From assembly GCF_002585305.1 (NCBI RefSeq), contig NZ_NUNF01000028.1, positions 1 through 50,261 of the forward strand: a DNA stretch of 50,261 nt, written 5' to 3'. Within the stretch, counting starts at the first letter, position 1. Each line of letters begins with the position of its first letter. Both the position numbers and the translations under genes were made by a program. The stretch is from Bacillus sp. AFS037270 (GTDB taxonomy: Bacteria; Bacillota; Bacilli; Bacillales_B; DSM-18226). Below, in pieces: positions 19,222 through 28,295 of the stretch. A model generated the notes under the pieces. It made no database searches. It was not told the DNA's origin and saw nothing but the letters and a program-made list of their open reading frames with translations.

Positions 19222-20160
19222 ATGAGAGGTAAACTAATAGTTTGGGGATACTTAGTCATTTTATCATTGGGAACAATGTTGAATTTATATATGCCAAAAA
19301 CTGAAGCAGCAGCAAAGGAATCGATCGTCATTCCAGGGGAAGCGATTCGCCTCAGGATTTTGGCAAACAGTGACTTTGAAGAGGATCAAGCCATCAAACG
19401 CAAGGTGCGCGATGCAGTTAATGCGCAAATCACAGTTTGGGTGCAAGATTTGACCTCCATGAACGAAGCAAAGAAGGTCATCAATGGCAAGCTTCCGGAA
19501 ATTCAGGAAATTGCAGAAAAAGTAGTCCATGAACAAGGTTCTAATCAGTCTGTAAAGGTCGAGTTTGGAAAAGTTAGCTTTCCAACTAAATTATATGGCC
19601 AGTACTTATATCCGGCCGGGGAATACCAAGCGATTTTGATTACGTTAGGCAAAGGTGAGGGGGCGAACTGGTGGTGTGTTTTATATCCGCCGTTATGCTT
19701 CCTTGATTTTTCAAATGGTGTTGCTGTAAGTGACGGCTTTGAGGAAAAGCATGTGGCAAAAGCTGAAACCATTAGTAAAAAGAAACAGGAGGATCTTAAA
19801 ACAGATGAGGCTGTCGTCACATCTGCCCCTCCAGTAGTGGAAGATGAACAAACTGAAACAGCAGAAGAAGTGGAACAGCCTGCGAAAGAAGGAGCTCAAG
19901 TTCAGAGGAAAATGGTAGAAGAAGTCCAAGTAGAAAAAACAATGGTAGATGAAGTACATGTAGAAAAGAAGCCTGAAGTAGAATTACAAGACGAGAAAAA
20001 ACAAACAGAGGAAGTACAGATTACAAAGAAGCATGTAAAAGAAGTAAAAAAGGCCAAGAAGGCAGCGAAGAAAGAAGCACCTATTTATACAGCTAGGGAC
20101 GAAGAACCAGTAAAGGTAAAGTTCTTCGTAGTGGAAATGTGGGAGAAAATGTTTAACTAA
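19222..20160 (+). CDS. spoIIR: Stage II sporulation protein R, with long charged tail (312 aa)
   Basis: Secreted forespore signalling protein that activates SpoIIGA, the protease that processes pro-sigma-E in the mother cell. The N-terminal hydrophobic segment (LIVWGYLVILSLGTMLNLYM) is a signal or anchor; the conserved core reads VIPGEAIRLRILANSD, IKRKVRDAVNAQI, FPTKLYGQ and GANWWCVLYPPLCFLDF. After about residue 170 comes a ~120-residue tail rich in Lys, Glu and Val with loosely repeated EEVQVEKK-like units, ending VKVKFFVVEMWEKMF. B. subtilis SpoIIR is about 224 residues, so the extra length lies in this tail. ATG 19222 is 11 bases after AAAGGGG; an earlier TTG at 19177 is less likely. No sigma-F promoter was convincingly recognised. 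Confidence 0.9.
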   Translation: MRGKLIVWGYLVILSLGTMLNLYMPKTEAAAKESIVIPGEAIRLRILANSDFEEDQAIKRKVRDAVNAQITVWVQDLTSMNEAKKVINGKLPEIQEIAEKVVHEQGSNQSVKVEFGKVSFPTKLYGQYLYPAGEYQAILITLGKGEGANWWCVLYPPLCFLDFSNGVAVSDGFEEKHVAKAETISKKKQEDLKTDEAVVTSAPPVVEDEQTETAEEVEQPAKEGAQVQRKMVEEVQVEKTMVDEVHVEKKPEVELQDEKKQTEEVQITKKHVKEVKKAKKAAKKEAPIYTARDEEPVKVKFFVVEMWEKMFN

Positions 20161-20187
20161 ACCAGTCCAGCGCCGGACTGGTTTTTT
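20160..20187 (+). terminator. Terminator after spoIIR
   Basis: Perfect 9-base stem AACCAGTCC / GGACTGGTT with loop AGCGCC and a run of six T residues. Confidence 0.88.
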
Positions 20188-20194
20188 GTGAGCC

Positions 20195-20283
20195 GATAGG
20201 AAAGTATAACTTTCCTATCAGGTATAAATGCAACTACGCCTTTGTCTTCGCCCGTAGGGGCTCGCCAATAGGCGAGTTTTCTA
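20195..20283. repeat. Structured dispersed element with two hairpins
   Basis: An 11-base perfect inverted repeat, GATAGGAAAGT / ACTTTCCTATC around ATA (20195-20219), is followed by AACTACGCCTTTGTCTTCGC and a second hairpin CTCGCC-AATA-GGCGAG with a T run near 20268-20283. I recall very similar ACTACGCCTTTGTCTTCGCC blocks in other bacilli; this should be confirmed by search. It lies in the gap between spoIIR and ywlB. Confidence 0.65.
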
Positions 20284-20365
20284 ATAAAAATTAAGCATTT
20301 AGCAGTTCTATTATCTCTAGTTTTTCATAGTAATAGAGTAGAATCTTTTAAACGAGGTGGATAGG

Positions 20366-20812
20366 ATGCAGTCATTAATTCGCAGAGCTAATCAAGAAGA
20401 TTTGGAAAATATACGAGAGTTCCTGACAAGAGCAAACCTAGGGACCGATGGAATAACCGCAGAAACGATTAACTATTTCCTCCTATTAGAAAATGAGGAC
20501 GGCACAATCCGCGGTTCACTTGGTATGGAGGCATTCAATGAACACGGCATGCTGCGTTCACTGGTGGTTTCACCTGGACAAGCCGATAAAGAAATCTTTG
20601 TCCTTTTTGACCCAATGGTTCAATTAGCAAAAGAAAAAGGGATGAAAAGCTTGTTTTTGGCAACAAATAAAAGTGTGGCCTTACCCTTTTTTGAATTAAT
20701 GGGCTTTCAAAAAATCGAACGAGAAACAATACCCACAGAATTTTATACATCTGAGCATATTCGACACGTTTTAAATGTGGATAACTCATTATTTTTAAAA
20801 TTTTCTATCTAG
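20366..20812 (+). CDS. ywlB: GNAT-family N-acetyltransferase YwlB-like (148 aa)
   Basis: Compact GNAT fold: N-terminal IRRANQEDLENIREFL, central beta strands (LRSLVVSPGQADKEI) corresponding to the acetyl-CoA-binding strand-loop-helix, and the C-terminal ALPFFELMGFQKIER typical of the family. The glycine-rich Q/RxxGxG/A motif is degenerate (SPGQADKEI), so acetyl-CoA binding is not certain. ATG 20366 is preferred to an in-frame GTG at 20357 because GAGGTGG is the ribosome binding site. Its place before ywlC matches ywlB of B. subtilis. The substrate is unknown. Its 3' end contains the first box of the DnaA-box cluster. Confidence 0.8.
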   Translation: MQSLIRRANQEDLENIREFLTRANLGTDGITAETINYFLLLENEDGTIRGSLGMEAFNEHGMLRSLVVSPGQADKEIFVLFDPMVQLAKEKGMKSLFLATNKSVALPFFELMGFQKIERETIPTEFYTSEHIRHVLNVDNSLFLKFSI

Positions 20813-21068
20813 TTGTGGATTAATCCACAAAGTTATCCACTTTTTCAAAGAAGTTATACACAATTTGTGGATAAAACTTGTATTTATACCCACCTTCTTT
20901 TATACTTTCAAACGTACAAGGTGAACAAATAGGAGTTTTTCCGTGTAAATTCGCCAAAATTCGATAAAAGTCTCGTCATCAATAAAGGTGGATAACTATG
21001 AACACAAACGTTTGGAAAGTGGATAAATATGTGGATAATCTCGAAAATAATCCACAGGTTGTGGATGC
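20776..21068. promoter_or_regulatory. DnaA-box cluster spanning ywlB end, intergenic region and ywlC start
   Basis: Four exact matches to TTATNCACA: 20776-20784 (minus), 20854-20862 (plus), 20866-20874 (minus) and 21030-21038 (minus). One-mismatch boxes lie at 20814-20822, 20821-20829, 20833-20841, 20987-20995, 21018-21026 and 21048-21056, and a weaker one at 21060-21068. The box at 20987 contains the ywlC ribosome binding site, so DnaA binding could also block or repress ywlC. From memory, the region upstream of ywlC is one of the DnaA-binding clusters mapped in B. subtilis; the cluster here is seen directly. Confidence 0.85.
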
Positions 21069-22041
21069 AGCCAATTTTCTAAGAAAAAATGAAGTCGTCG
21101 CCCTGCCAACAGAGACTGTTTACGGCCTTGGCGGTAATGCCGAAAATGATGAAGCAGTCGCTAAAATTTTCGCAGCGAAAGGACGACCCGGGGATAATCC
21201 GTTAATAATTCACATCGCCGATCGCAGCCAGCTTAGTAGATTTGTAACCGAAGTCCCTGAAACGGCGGCAAAACTAATCGATGCCTTTTGGCCCGGACCG
21301 CTGACGATTATTTTTAAAAGGAAGGAAGGCGTTTTGTCTGAAAAGGCAACTGCCGGTCTCGACACAGTGGCGGTTAGGATGCCGGATCATCCGGTCGCGC
21401 TGGCGCTGTTGAAAACTTGTGGATTGCCGATCGCTGCCCCTAGTGCCAACAGTTCTGGAAAGCCGAGCCCGACTAAGGCTGAACATGTACTAGATGATTT
21501 AAATGGAAAAATTGCTGGTGTGTTGGACGGCGGGGTAACAGGCGTGGGCGTTGAATCAACTGTTATCGATTGTACCGCCCGGATCCCCATGATCTTAAGA
21601 CCAGGCGGCGTAACAAAAGAGCAGCTCGAGGCAGTGGTCGGCGAAGTTGAAGAGGATGCGGCTTTAAAGAATCAGTCCGCACGTCCAAAGGCACCTGGCA
21701 TGAAATATCAGCATTACGCGCCAAATGCCCCGCTTTATATGGTGGCAGGCCCGAAGGAATTTTTGCAAAAATTAGTAACAGAGAAGCAAGCGGAAGGGCT
21801 CCGGGTTGGTGTGTTGACTACGGAGGAAAATCGCGGCTTTTATGAGGCTGAACTGGTTCTATCATGTGGCAGAAGGACCGAACTTGATACAGTTGCGGCC
21901 GCTCTCTATGATACGTTACGAAGCTTCAACCAGGGGCAAGTGGATATTATTTTTAGCGAAATTTTCCCGAATGAAGGCGTGGGACATGCCATCATGAACC
22001 GTCTTGAAAAGGCAGCGGGCCATAGGCTTATCACCGAATAA
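20998..22041 (+). CDS. ywlC: Threonylcarbamoyl-AMP synthase, Sua5/YwlC (347 aa)
   Basis: Makes L-threonylcarbamoyl-AMP from threonine, bicarbonate and ATP for the t6A37 modification of ANN-decoding tRNAs. The YrdC domain covers residues ~15-210 (ALPTETVYGLGGNA, KGRPGDNPLIIHI, WPGPLTIIFKR, VAVRMPDHP, APSANSSGKPSPT). The C-terminal Sua5 domain follows from about 230 (KAPGMKYQHYAPNAPLY). The length is that of the two-domain Sua5 type. ATG 20998 has AAAGGTGG upstream. The start region, including codons 7-22, lies in the DnaA-box cluster and is rich in GTGGAT. Confidence 0.95.
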   Translation: MNTNVWKVDKYVDNLENNPQVVDAANFLRKNEVVALPTETVYGLGGNAENDEAVAKIFAAKGRPGDNPLIIHIADRSQLSRFVTEVPETAAKLIDAFWPGPLTIIFKRKEGVLSEKATAGLDTVAVRMPDHPVALALLKTCGLPIAAPSANSSGKPSPTKAEHVLDDLNGKIAGVLDGGVTGVGVESTVIDCTARIPMILRPGGVTKEQLEAVVGEVEEDAALKNQSARPKAPGMKYQHYAPNAPLYMVAGPKEFLQKLVTEKQAEGLRVGVLTTEENRGFYEAELVLSCGRRTELDTVAAALYDTLRSFNQGQVDIIFSEIFPNEGVGHAIMNRLEKAAGHRLITE

Positions 22042-22078
22042 CACCGAAACTCCGAGCGAGGAGCTTCGGTGTTTTTTT
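22041..22078 (+). terminator. Terminator after ywlC
   Basis: ACACCGAAACTCC pairs with GGAGCTTCGGTGT (one mismatch) and is followed by a T run. Confidence 0.85.
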
Positions 22079-22166
22079 CTACCTTGGATTCCTTTTGCCA
22101 ATCTCACTTCTATTTCCGATTGGACGTGCATAGGCTAGGATAGTTAGTCCAAGGAGGCGTAGATGA

Positions 22167-22724
22167 ATGTCAGAAATGGTTGGCGAACTTTTAACACTAA
22201 TGATAATGGCATTTGCACTTGGAATGGATGCCTTCTCGGTTGGTCTTGGCATGGGAATGTACAAACTGCGGCTGAGGAAGATTTTTAATATTGGCCTGAC
22301 GATTGGCTTATTCCATGTATGGATGCCGCTCTTAGGCCTCATAGCAGGAAAATTTCTCTCAGAAAAATTCGGCGTCTTTGCAACGATAATTGGGGGCTTG
22401 CTCCTCATTGTCCTCGGTGTGCAAATGATTTGGTCGACCATGAAAAAAGAGGAATCGAAGGTAATCACACCAGTAGGCTTCGGCTTACTGTTATTTGCAT
22501 TAAGTGTGAGTCTTGATAGTTTTTCAGTTGGTTTGACCTTAGGGATCTATGGAGCCAAAACGATTATGGTTCTATTGTGCTTTGGAATCGCGGCAACCGT
22601 ACAAACATGGGCAGGCCTTTTGCTGGGAAAAAAGGTTCAAGGCTGGTTGGGGACCTATAGCGAGGCTTTAGGAGGAACCATTCTACTTGGGTTTGGTTTA
22701 AAGCTGCTTGCACAAATTTGGTAA
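22167..22724 (+). CDS. mntP: MntP-type manganese efflux pump (185 aa)
   Basis: Six-helix membrane protein of the MntP/YebN family, built as two homologous three-helix halves. Each half carries the conserved acidic motif: [10 protein letters not shown] near residues 19-28 and [10 protein letters not shown] near 115-124. These residues line the Mn(II) export path in studied homologues. AGGAGG precedes ATG 22167 by 9 bases; a nearer ATG at 22163 is out of frame. It is the positional equivalent of B. subtilis ywlD. No yybP-ykoY Mn riboswitch was recognised in the short leader. Confidence 0.88.
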   Translation: MSEMVGELLTLMIMAFALGMDAFSVGLGMGMYKLRLRKIFNIGLTIGLFHVWMPLLGLIAGKFLSEKFGVFATIIGGLLLIVLGVQMIWSTMKKEESKVITPVGFGLLLFALSVSLDSFSVGLTLGIYGAKTIMVLLCFGIAATVQTWAGLLLGKKVQGWLGTYSEALGGTILLGFGLKLLAQIW

Positions 22725-22888
22725 TAGAAACTATGAATCATTTAAAACCTTTTTCTAAATATGCTAGACTAGAGATGATGGAAAAATGGTCCCTTGTTAA
22801 AGCGGGAGGCTACTTAGGTTTATTTTTAAAAAACTGGTTCATTTAACCATTTCTAGGGTAAAATTCTAAGGAAAGGGGGCGACTCAGG

Positions 22889-23332
22889 TTGCGTCATATT
22901 TTGTTTGTTTGTACAGGAAATACATGCAGGAGTCCGATGGCAGAAGCGATTTTAAAAAATAAAAAACTTACTGATGTTGAGGTAAAGTCGGCTGGGATTT
23001 ATGCGGCAAACGGCAGTGAGGCGTCCACCCATGCGAAACAGGTTCTGGATGACAATCAAATCCCGCATAATCATCGCTCACAAATGCTAACAGCGGAGGC
23101 CGCCCAGTGGGCCGATCTCATCTTAACGATGACAAGTTCTCACAAATTCGCGATTCAGCAGCAGCTTCCCCAGGCAGTGATGAAGGTGTTTACGTTGAAG
23201 GAATATATCGGCGAAACTGGCAATCAGGATGTTGTTGACCCATACGGCGGCAGCCTTGCGATCTACGAGGAGACATATCGCGAATTAGAGAGATTAATTG
23301 ATAAGGCGATTGAAAAATTTAAATCACAGTGA
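22889..23332 (+). CDS. ywlE: Protein-arginine phosphatase YwlE (147 aa)
   Basis: Low-molecular-weight phosphatase fold acting on phospho-arginine, counteracting the McsB kinase that tags proteins for ClpCP. The P-loop CTGNTCRS places Cys8 as nucleophile, Arg14 for phosphate binding, and Thr12 at the position that, in B. subtilis YwlE, selects arginine phosphate over tyrosine phosphate. The general acid Asp is in VDPYGGS. It starts with TTG at 22889, nine bases after AGGGGG; no ATG is available. Position after mntP is as in B. subtilis. Confidence 0.93.
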   Translation: MRHILFVCTGNTCRSPMAEAILKNKKLTDVEVKSAGIYAANGSEASTHAKQVLDDNQIPHNHRSQMLTAEAAQWADLILTMTSSHKFAIQQQLPQAVMKVFTLKEYIGETGNQDVVDPYGGSLAIYEETYRELERLIDKAIEKFKSQ

Positions 23333-23387
23333 ATGGCGAATGGCGTAAAGCTTTTTTGAAAAAACTAAATAAGAATAAACAAGGTAG

Positions 23388-23420
23388 AGCTCTCTTATGA
23401 AAAAGAGGGCTATTGTTTTT
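23388..23420 (+). terminator. Terminator after ywlE
   Basis: AGCTCTCTT pairs with AAGAGGGCT (one wobble), followed by ATTGTTTTT. Confidence 0.65.
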
Positions 23421-23598
23421 GGGTTTAAAAACCTAAGATGATGAAGGTTTCTGCTTTAAATTTTTGGGACGGTGTGTCAAAATGAATACAGATTATCCTT
23501 GGACAGGCAGTATGCTGATGGAAGCAAAGCTTGTTTGTTGGGGAGGACACAACCATTCGTTTTTTGAATTTTATGATAAGAGGAACAGGAGGATTTAT

Positions 23599-24045
23599 AT
23601 GAAAGTGGCATTAGCGTCAGATCATGGCGGTGTCAATATACGTAAGGAAATCGCCAATTTATTGGATGAATTAAAAATTGAATACGTAGATTTTGGCTGT
23701 GATTGTGAAACATCAGTGGATTTTCCGGATTATGCTTTGCCTGCAGCTGAAAAGGTAGCAAGCGGTGAGTTTGATCGGGGTATTTTGATTTGTGGTACGG
23801 GGATTGGGATGAGCATTGCAGCCAATAAGGTAAAAGGCATCCGCTGTGCCCTTGTTCATGATACCTTTAGTGCCCGCGCAACGCGTGCACATAATGATTC
23901 CAATATGCTCGCGATGGGCGAACGCGTCATTGGACCAGGACTGGCACGTGATATTGCTGAGATTTGGCTGACTGGAGAATTTGAAGGCGGCCGTCATGCG
24001 AACCGAATTGGAAAAATAACCGAGTATGAAAAAACGCACCTCTAA
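23599..24045 (+). CDS. rpiB: Ribose-5-phosphate isomerase B (148 aa)
   Basis: RpiB/LacAB family sugar-phosphate isomerase. [12 protein letters not shown] binds the substrate phosphate region, Cys65 in [14 protein letters not shown] is the catalytic base, and [18 protein letters not shown] and GERVIG complete the site. ATG 23599 has CAGGAGG upstream and gives the usual 148-residue length; the in-frame extension starting at 23464 has no family similarity. It matches B. subtilis ywlF. Confidence 0.94.
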   Translation: MKVALASDHGGVNIRKEIANLLDELKIEYVDFGCDCETSVDFPDYALPAAEKVASGEFDRGILICGTGIGMSIAANKVKGIRCALVHDTFSARATRAHNDSNMLAMGERVIGPGLARDIAEIWLTGEFEGGRHANRIGKITEYEKTHL

Positions 24046-24071
24046 GCAAGGCTGAAAGAAGGGTATGTTTT

Positions 24072-24638
24072 ATGATTCGTGATTGGGAAAAAGAGCTTGC
24101 AGCAATTTTAGTGGACTTTCAAGAACAGGCTGCACTAAAGCCAGGACAGCTGCTAGTTGTTGGCTGCAGCACCAGTGAAGTCATTGGCGAACGAATTGGT
24201 ACTTCAGGAACAGTCGAAGTGGCTGAAATGATCTACGGGCAGCTGAAAAATCTTCAGAATAATACGGGAATTCAACTTGCCTTTCAATGCTGTGAGCATT
24301 TAAACCGGGCATTGGTCATGGAGCGTTCAGCTGCGGCCGAGCGGGGGTATGAGGAAGTTTCCGTTGTTCCCGTCCGTACGGCAGGCGGTGCGATGGCAAC
24401 CTATGCTTTTGGCCAAATAGAAGACCCGATTGTCGTGGAATTCATTAAGGCGGAGGCCGGGATTGACATTGGCCAAACACTAATCGGCATGCATCTAAAA
24501 CATGTCGCCGTTCCCGTCCGCGTCAAGCAAAAAAGCGTCGGGCATGCACTCGTCACCCTAGCCAAAGCCCGTCCAAAACTAATCGGCGGCGCCCGCGCCG
24601 TCTACGAAAAAAACATCGAGAATATTAGCTGCTCGTAG
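24072..24638 (+). CDS. ywlG: YwlG, DUF436 / TIGR01440 family protein (188 aa)
   Basis: Conserved bacillar protein recognised by [35 protein letters not shown] and [10 protein letters not shown]. It has several conserved cysteines and a GCSTSE loop but no assigned reaction. It follows rpiB by 26 bases, so the two are probably co-transcribed, and precedes glyA as in B. subtilis. The repeat pair at 24646 begins eight bases after its stop. Confidence 0.88.
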   Translation: MIRDWEKELAAILVDFQEQAALKPGQLLVVGCSTSEVIGERIGTSGTVEVAEMIYGQLKNLQNNTGIQLAFQCCEHLNRALVMERSAAAERGYEEVSVVPVRTAGGAMATYAFGQIEDPIVVEFIKAEAGIDIGQTLIGMHLKHVAVPVRVKQKSVGHALVTLAKARPKLIGGARAVYEKNIENISCS

Positions 24639-24645
24639 TGCAAAT

Positions 24646-24706
24646 GGTGACAGGCACCATTACCAATATTTTCACTATTGTTCGGTTATTAATGGTTACA
24701 GGCACC
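24646..24706. repeat. Pair of GGTGACAGGCACC repeats upstream of glyA
   Basis: One exact core (24646-24658) and one with a single change, GGTTACAGGCACC (24694-24706), start to start 48 bases. The sequence between (ATTTTCACTATTG) resembles the inverted pair after tdk. The second half lies within the likely glyA control region. Confidence 0.8.
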
Positions 24707-24783
24707 TTTTTTACTATTTTTATAGAGTTTATGGTGGCAAAATCCGAAAGATGTGTTAGAATGAAGAAGGAATTTTCGAATTT
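24677..24783 (+). promoter_or_regulatory. glyA promoter region with PurBox-like sites
   Basis: TAGAAT (24757-24762) with extended TGT and a weak -35 GTGGCA (24734-24739, 17-base spacer) form a promoter. PurBox-like sites are AAATCCGAAAGAT (24740-24752, two mismatches to AWWWCCGAACWWT, between -35 and -10) and a two-mismatch inverted box at 24771-24783, 18 bases further. A perfect inverted box, ATTGTTCGGTTAT, lies at 24677-24689. glyA is a PurR target in B. subtilis, so PurR control is plausible here. Confidence 0.5.
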
Positions 24784-24821
24784 TGAATTTTATTGGTTGA
24801 CATATAAAAGGAGGATGTAGG

Positions 24822-26063
24822 ATGAAGCATTTGTCTCAAGCGGATGATCAGGTTTTTCAAGCGATTCAGCAGGAATTAGGACGTCAGCGTTCAAAAATTG
24901 AATTAATTGCCTCAGAAAACTTTGTAAGTGAAGCAGTAATGGAAGCACAAGGTTCTGTATTAACGAATAAGTATGCAGAAGGTTATCCAGGACGCCGTTA
25001 TTATGGCGGCTGTGAATATGTGGATGTAGTCGAAGATCTTGCCCGCGATCGTGCAAAGCAAATTTTCGGAGCGGAATACGTAAACGTTCAGCCGCATTCA
25101 GGGGCACAAGCCAACATGGCGGTTTACTTCACCATCCTCGAGCAGGGCGATACTGTTCTTGGTATGAACCTATCTCACGGCGGACACTTAACACACGGTA
25201 GCCCCGTGAACTTCAGTGGTGTTCAATATAACTTCGTTGAATATGGTGTGGACGAAACCACTCACCGCATCAATTATGATGATGTACGCGAAAAAGCATT
25301 AGCTCACAAACCTAAGCTGATCGTTGCAGGCGCGAGTGCGTACCCACGTGCAATTGACTTTGCGAAGTTCCGTGAGATTGCCGATGAGGTCGGTGCTTAT
25401 CTAATGGTCGATATGGCTCACATTGCTGGACTTGTTGCAGCTGGTTTGCATCAAAACCCAGTACCATACGCAGACTTCGTTACAACTACGACCCACAAAA
25501 CACTAAGAGGTCCTCGCGGCGGGATGATTTTTTGCAAAGAGGAATTTGGCAAGAAAATTGATAAATCCATCTTCCCTGGAATCCAAGGCGGTCCACTTAT
25601 GCATGTAATTGCAGCAAAAGCCGTTGCTTTTGGTGAAGCACTACAGGACAGCTTTAAAGAATATGCTGCAAATATTATCGCAAATGCGAGCCGTCTGGCA
25701 GAAAGCCTGCAAAAAGAAGGCTTGAAGCTTGTATCTGGCGGTACGGATAATCATTTGCTATTGGTCGATGTAACAAGCCTTGGCTTAACAGGAAAGATTG
25801 CGGAACATGTTTTGGATGAAGTCGGCATTACCGTTAATAAAAACACTATTCCATATGATCAAAATAGCCCATTTGTAACGAGTGGAATCCGGATCGGTAC
25901 TGCAGCCGTTACTAGCCGTGGTTTTGGTTTAGAGGATATGGACGAAATCGCATCTATCATCGCCTTCACATTGAAAAATCACGAAGACGAAGCTAAGCTA
26001 GACGAGGCACGTGGAAGCGTTGAAGCATTAACAAACAAATTCACCCTATATCCAGAGTATTAA
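24822..26063 (+). CDS. glyA: Serine hydroxymethyltransferase (413 aa)
   Basis: PLP enzyme converting serine and tetrahydrofolate to glycine and methylene-THF. The PLP lysine is Lys226 in [43 protein letters not shown] and [13 protein letters not shown] are family signatures. Length fits. AAAGGAGG lies before ATG 24822. A terminator follows, so it is likely monocistronic from the promoter at 24.74 kb. Confidence 0.97.
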   Translation: MKHLSQADDQVFQAIQQELGRQRSKIELIASENFVSEAVMEAQGSVLTNKYAEGYPGRRYYGGCEYVDVVEDLARDRAKQIFGAEYVNVQPHSGAQANMAVYFTILEQGDTVLGMNLSHGGHLTHGSPVNFSGVQYNFVEYGVDETTHRINYDDVREKALAHKPKLIVAGASAYPRAIDFAKFREIADEVGAYLMVDMAHIAGLVAAGLHQNPVPYADFVTTTTHKTLRGPRGGMIFCKEEFGKKIDKSIFPGIQGGPLMHVIAAKAVAFGEALQDSFKEYAANIIANASRLAESLQKEGLKLVSGGTDNHLLLVDVTSLGLTGKIAEHVLDEVGITVNKNTIPYDQNSPFVTSGIRIGTAAVTSRGFGLEDMDEIASIIAFTLKNHEDEAKLDEARGSVEALTNKFTLYPEY

Positions 26064-26079
26064 TAGATTTTTTCGAAAT

Positions 26080-26113
26080 GGGCCTTCATTTTAGGGATGG
26101 AGGTCCATTTTTT
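26080..26113 (+). terminator. Terminator after glyA
   Basis: GGGCCTTCAT pairs with GATGGAGGTCC, then ATTTTTT. Confidence 0.8.
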
Positions 26114-26127
26114 CGTGGTTCAAAATA

Positions 26128-26184
26128 AATCCCGGATAAATTGCCCCGCTAAAAACTTAAAATAAGCCTTTATTGACCGGGATT
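26128..26184. repeat. Inverted repeat upstream of upp
   Basis: AATCCCGG (26128-26135) and CCGGGATT (26177-26184) are perfect inverted arms 41 bases apart, in a segment with loose internal repetition. It may be a remnant of a hairpin element or a leader structure; it lies upstream of the upp promoter. Confidence 0.45.
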
Positions 26185-26250
26185 CGAGGAAGCTTTTATA
26201 GAGGGAATATTCACTCTACTTTTTTGTCTCTCAAAGCATATGGACAAGAG

Positions 26251-26279
26251 TTGCTCTATGGGTCTTTTTTCTGTAAAAT
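26251..26279 (+). promoter_or_regulatory. Candidate upp promoter
   Basis: TTGCTC (26251-26256), a 17-base spacer and TAAAAT (26274-26279), 37 bases before the start codon. Confidence 0.6.
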
Positions 26280-26289
26280 GAGGCGATGA

Positions 26290-26946
<657 letters not shown>

Positions 26947-26949
26947 TAA

Positions 26950-26977
26950 AGTCGAGCAGAGATGCTCGGCTTTTTTT
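26950..26977 (+). terminator. Terminator after upp
   Basis: AGTCGAGC pairs with GCTCGGCT (one wobble) round AGAGAT, followed by seven T residues. Confidence 0.88.
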
Positions 26978-26997
26978 GTGGTATTTGTCTGGATATT

Positions 26998-27123
26998 AAT
27001 GGAAAAACAGCCATTGCTGGCGAAAAATGAGCCAATAGTTTGGTAAAATCGGCCAATGCTTGCCAAATTTGAGCCAATCCCCCCAAGAAATGAGCCAAAC
27101 CCTTCAAAAAATCAGCCAATCAA
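26998..27123. repeat. Degenerate ~21-base tandem array, core AATSAGCCAAT
   Basis: Six imperfect units of 20-22 bases with words such as AAATGAGCCAATAG, AAATCGGCCAATGC, AATTTGAGCCAATCC, AAATGAGCCAAACC and AAATCAGCCAATC. It shares its core with the array at 8.5 kb. It sits between the upp terminator and the NERD gene; the rest of the 332-base gap is AT-rich. Confidence 0.7.
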
Positions 27124-27278
27124 AAATCACTTACTAAAAAGCAGGTAAATTTCCTTCTAAATCCAATAAATTCCTCCAAAAAAACAACGTTCACAAAGAG
27201 TTCTAAATTAATCAGAAGGAATTTTACCCTAAATGGTGGAAATCTAGGTGTTGAATAGTTAAAAAAGGAGGAATACTG

Positions 27279-28295
27279 ATGATAGTAAATGAAAGGTCTA
27301 TTCCCATCCCGCTATTACAGCGAGAGGCACTGTTGCAAAGGATCATCAAATCGCATTCAAGACACAAGGATATTGAAAAGGAGCTAATTAATTGGAAAAC
27401 AGGCTTTGCTGGGGAGAAAAATGTTGATTATTATCTTAGTTACCTGCCAGATGAACCATATCGCATTATCAATGACCTTCGTTTGAAAAACAAAAACACC
27501 TTTCAAATCGATAGTTATATCCTTTCGCAGATGTTTGGCCTGGTTTTAGAAATCAAGAATATAACGGGAACGTTGTTTTTTGATAAAAATACAAACGGCG
27601 TCATTAGGACGTATAAGGATATCGAGGAAGGCATCCCCAACCCCCTGACACAGGCTAAACGGCATCAAAGACAATTAATGAATTGGAACATGATGCATAA
27701 AATAACCCCCATGCCGATCGAGTACTTAGTCGTATTTAGTAGAAATTCAACCATCCTAAAGACTAACCTGGGAAATGAACATATATTCGAGCACATGATA
27801 TATGCGGAAAATTTAGAGGAAAAGGTCGCGCAAATTGCTGCAAAATATCAAAGCCCCATCCTAAAAGGCAAAGCTATAAACAAAATGACAGATTACCTCT
27901 TATCCGAAAGAATTCCTTCCTACCCTGAAATCCTCAAAACCTATAGTATTCCTAAATCTGATATCCTCCCCGGAGTTCAATGTCCAAATTGTAAAACGAT
28001 CCCGATGATAAGAGTGTCAGCCGCCTGGTATTGCTCGTGGTGCAAGTCGTACTCTAAAGAGGCCCATATCCAAACAGTAAGAGACTACTTTCTATTAATG
28101 AACGCGCCCTTGACAGTCAAGGAATTTCAGGAGTTTTTACTAATAGAGCAACGAGGTGTGGCCAAAAACCTGCTTCACTCCTTAAACCTTCCTTCCACAG
28201 GGAAAAAACGAACAACGCAATACTTTCTCCCTCCCGACTGCATACTTTCCCCTTTGAAAGAAAACGCTAGAGGAAAAAGGGGAATCAATGAATGA
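27279..28295 (+). CDS. NERD-domain nuclease-related protein with zinc ribbon (338 aa)
   Basis: Residues ~38-180 form a NERD domain: GFAGEKNVDYYL with Glu46, Asp78 in FQIDSYIL, Glu91 and Lys93 in LVLEIKN (a PD-(D/E)xK arrangement), and NPLTQAKRHQRQL. A treble-clef or zinc-ribbon motif follows with Cys235, Cys238, Cys252 and Cys255. The last ~80 residues are basic and of unknown fold. AAAGGAGG precedes ATG 27279. It overlaps the next gene by 4 bases (ATGA), so the two are translationally coupled. NERD proteins are presumed nucleases; the substrate is unknown. No signal peptide is seen, so it acts in the cytoplasm. Confidence 0.85.
   Translation: MIVNERSIPIPLLQREALLQRIIKSHSRHKDIEKELINWKTGFAGEKNVDYYLSYLPDEPYRIINDLRLKNKNTFQIDSYILSQMFGLVLEIKNITGTLFFDKNTNGVIRTYKDIEEGIPNPLTQAKRHQRQLMNWNMMHKITPMPIEYLVVFSRNSTILKTNLGNEHIFEHMIYAENLEEKVAQIAAKYQSPILKGKAINKMTDYLLSERIPSYPEILKTYSIPKSDILPGVQCPNCKTIPMIRVSAAWYCSWCKSYSKEAHIQTVRDYFLLMNAPLTVKEFQEFLLIEQRGVAKNLLHSLNLPSTGKKRTTQYFLPPDCILSPLKENARGKRGINE

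Noticed and set aside
22080..22166. Possible manganese riboswitch before mntP
   Set aside because: The leader is under 90 bases and lacks the conserved loops of the yybP-ykoY motif.
23464..23598. 45-residue N-terminal extension of RpiB
   Set aside because: Family members start at [11 protein letters not shown] and the ribosome binding site lies just before ATG 23599.
24638..24820. 60-codon frame between ywlG and glyA
   Set aside because: It translates the repeat pair (MVTGT twice) and the glyA promoter; it overlaps the ywlG stop with no independent start signals.
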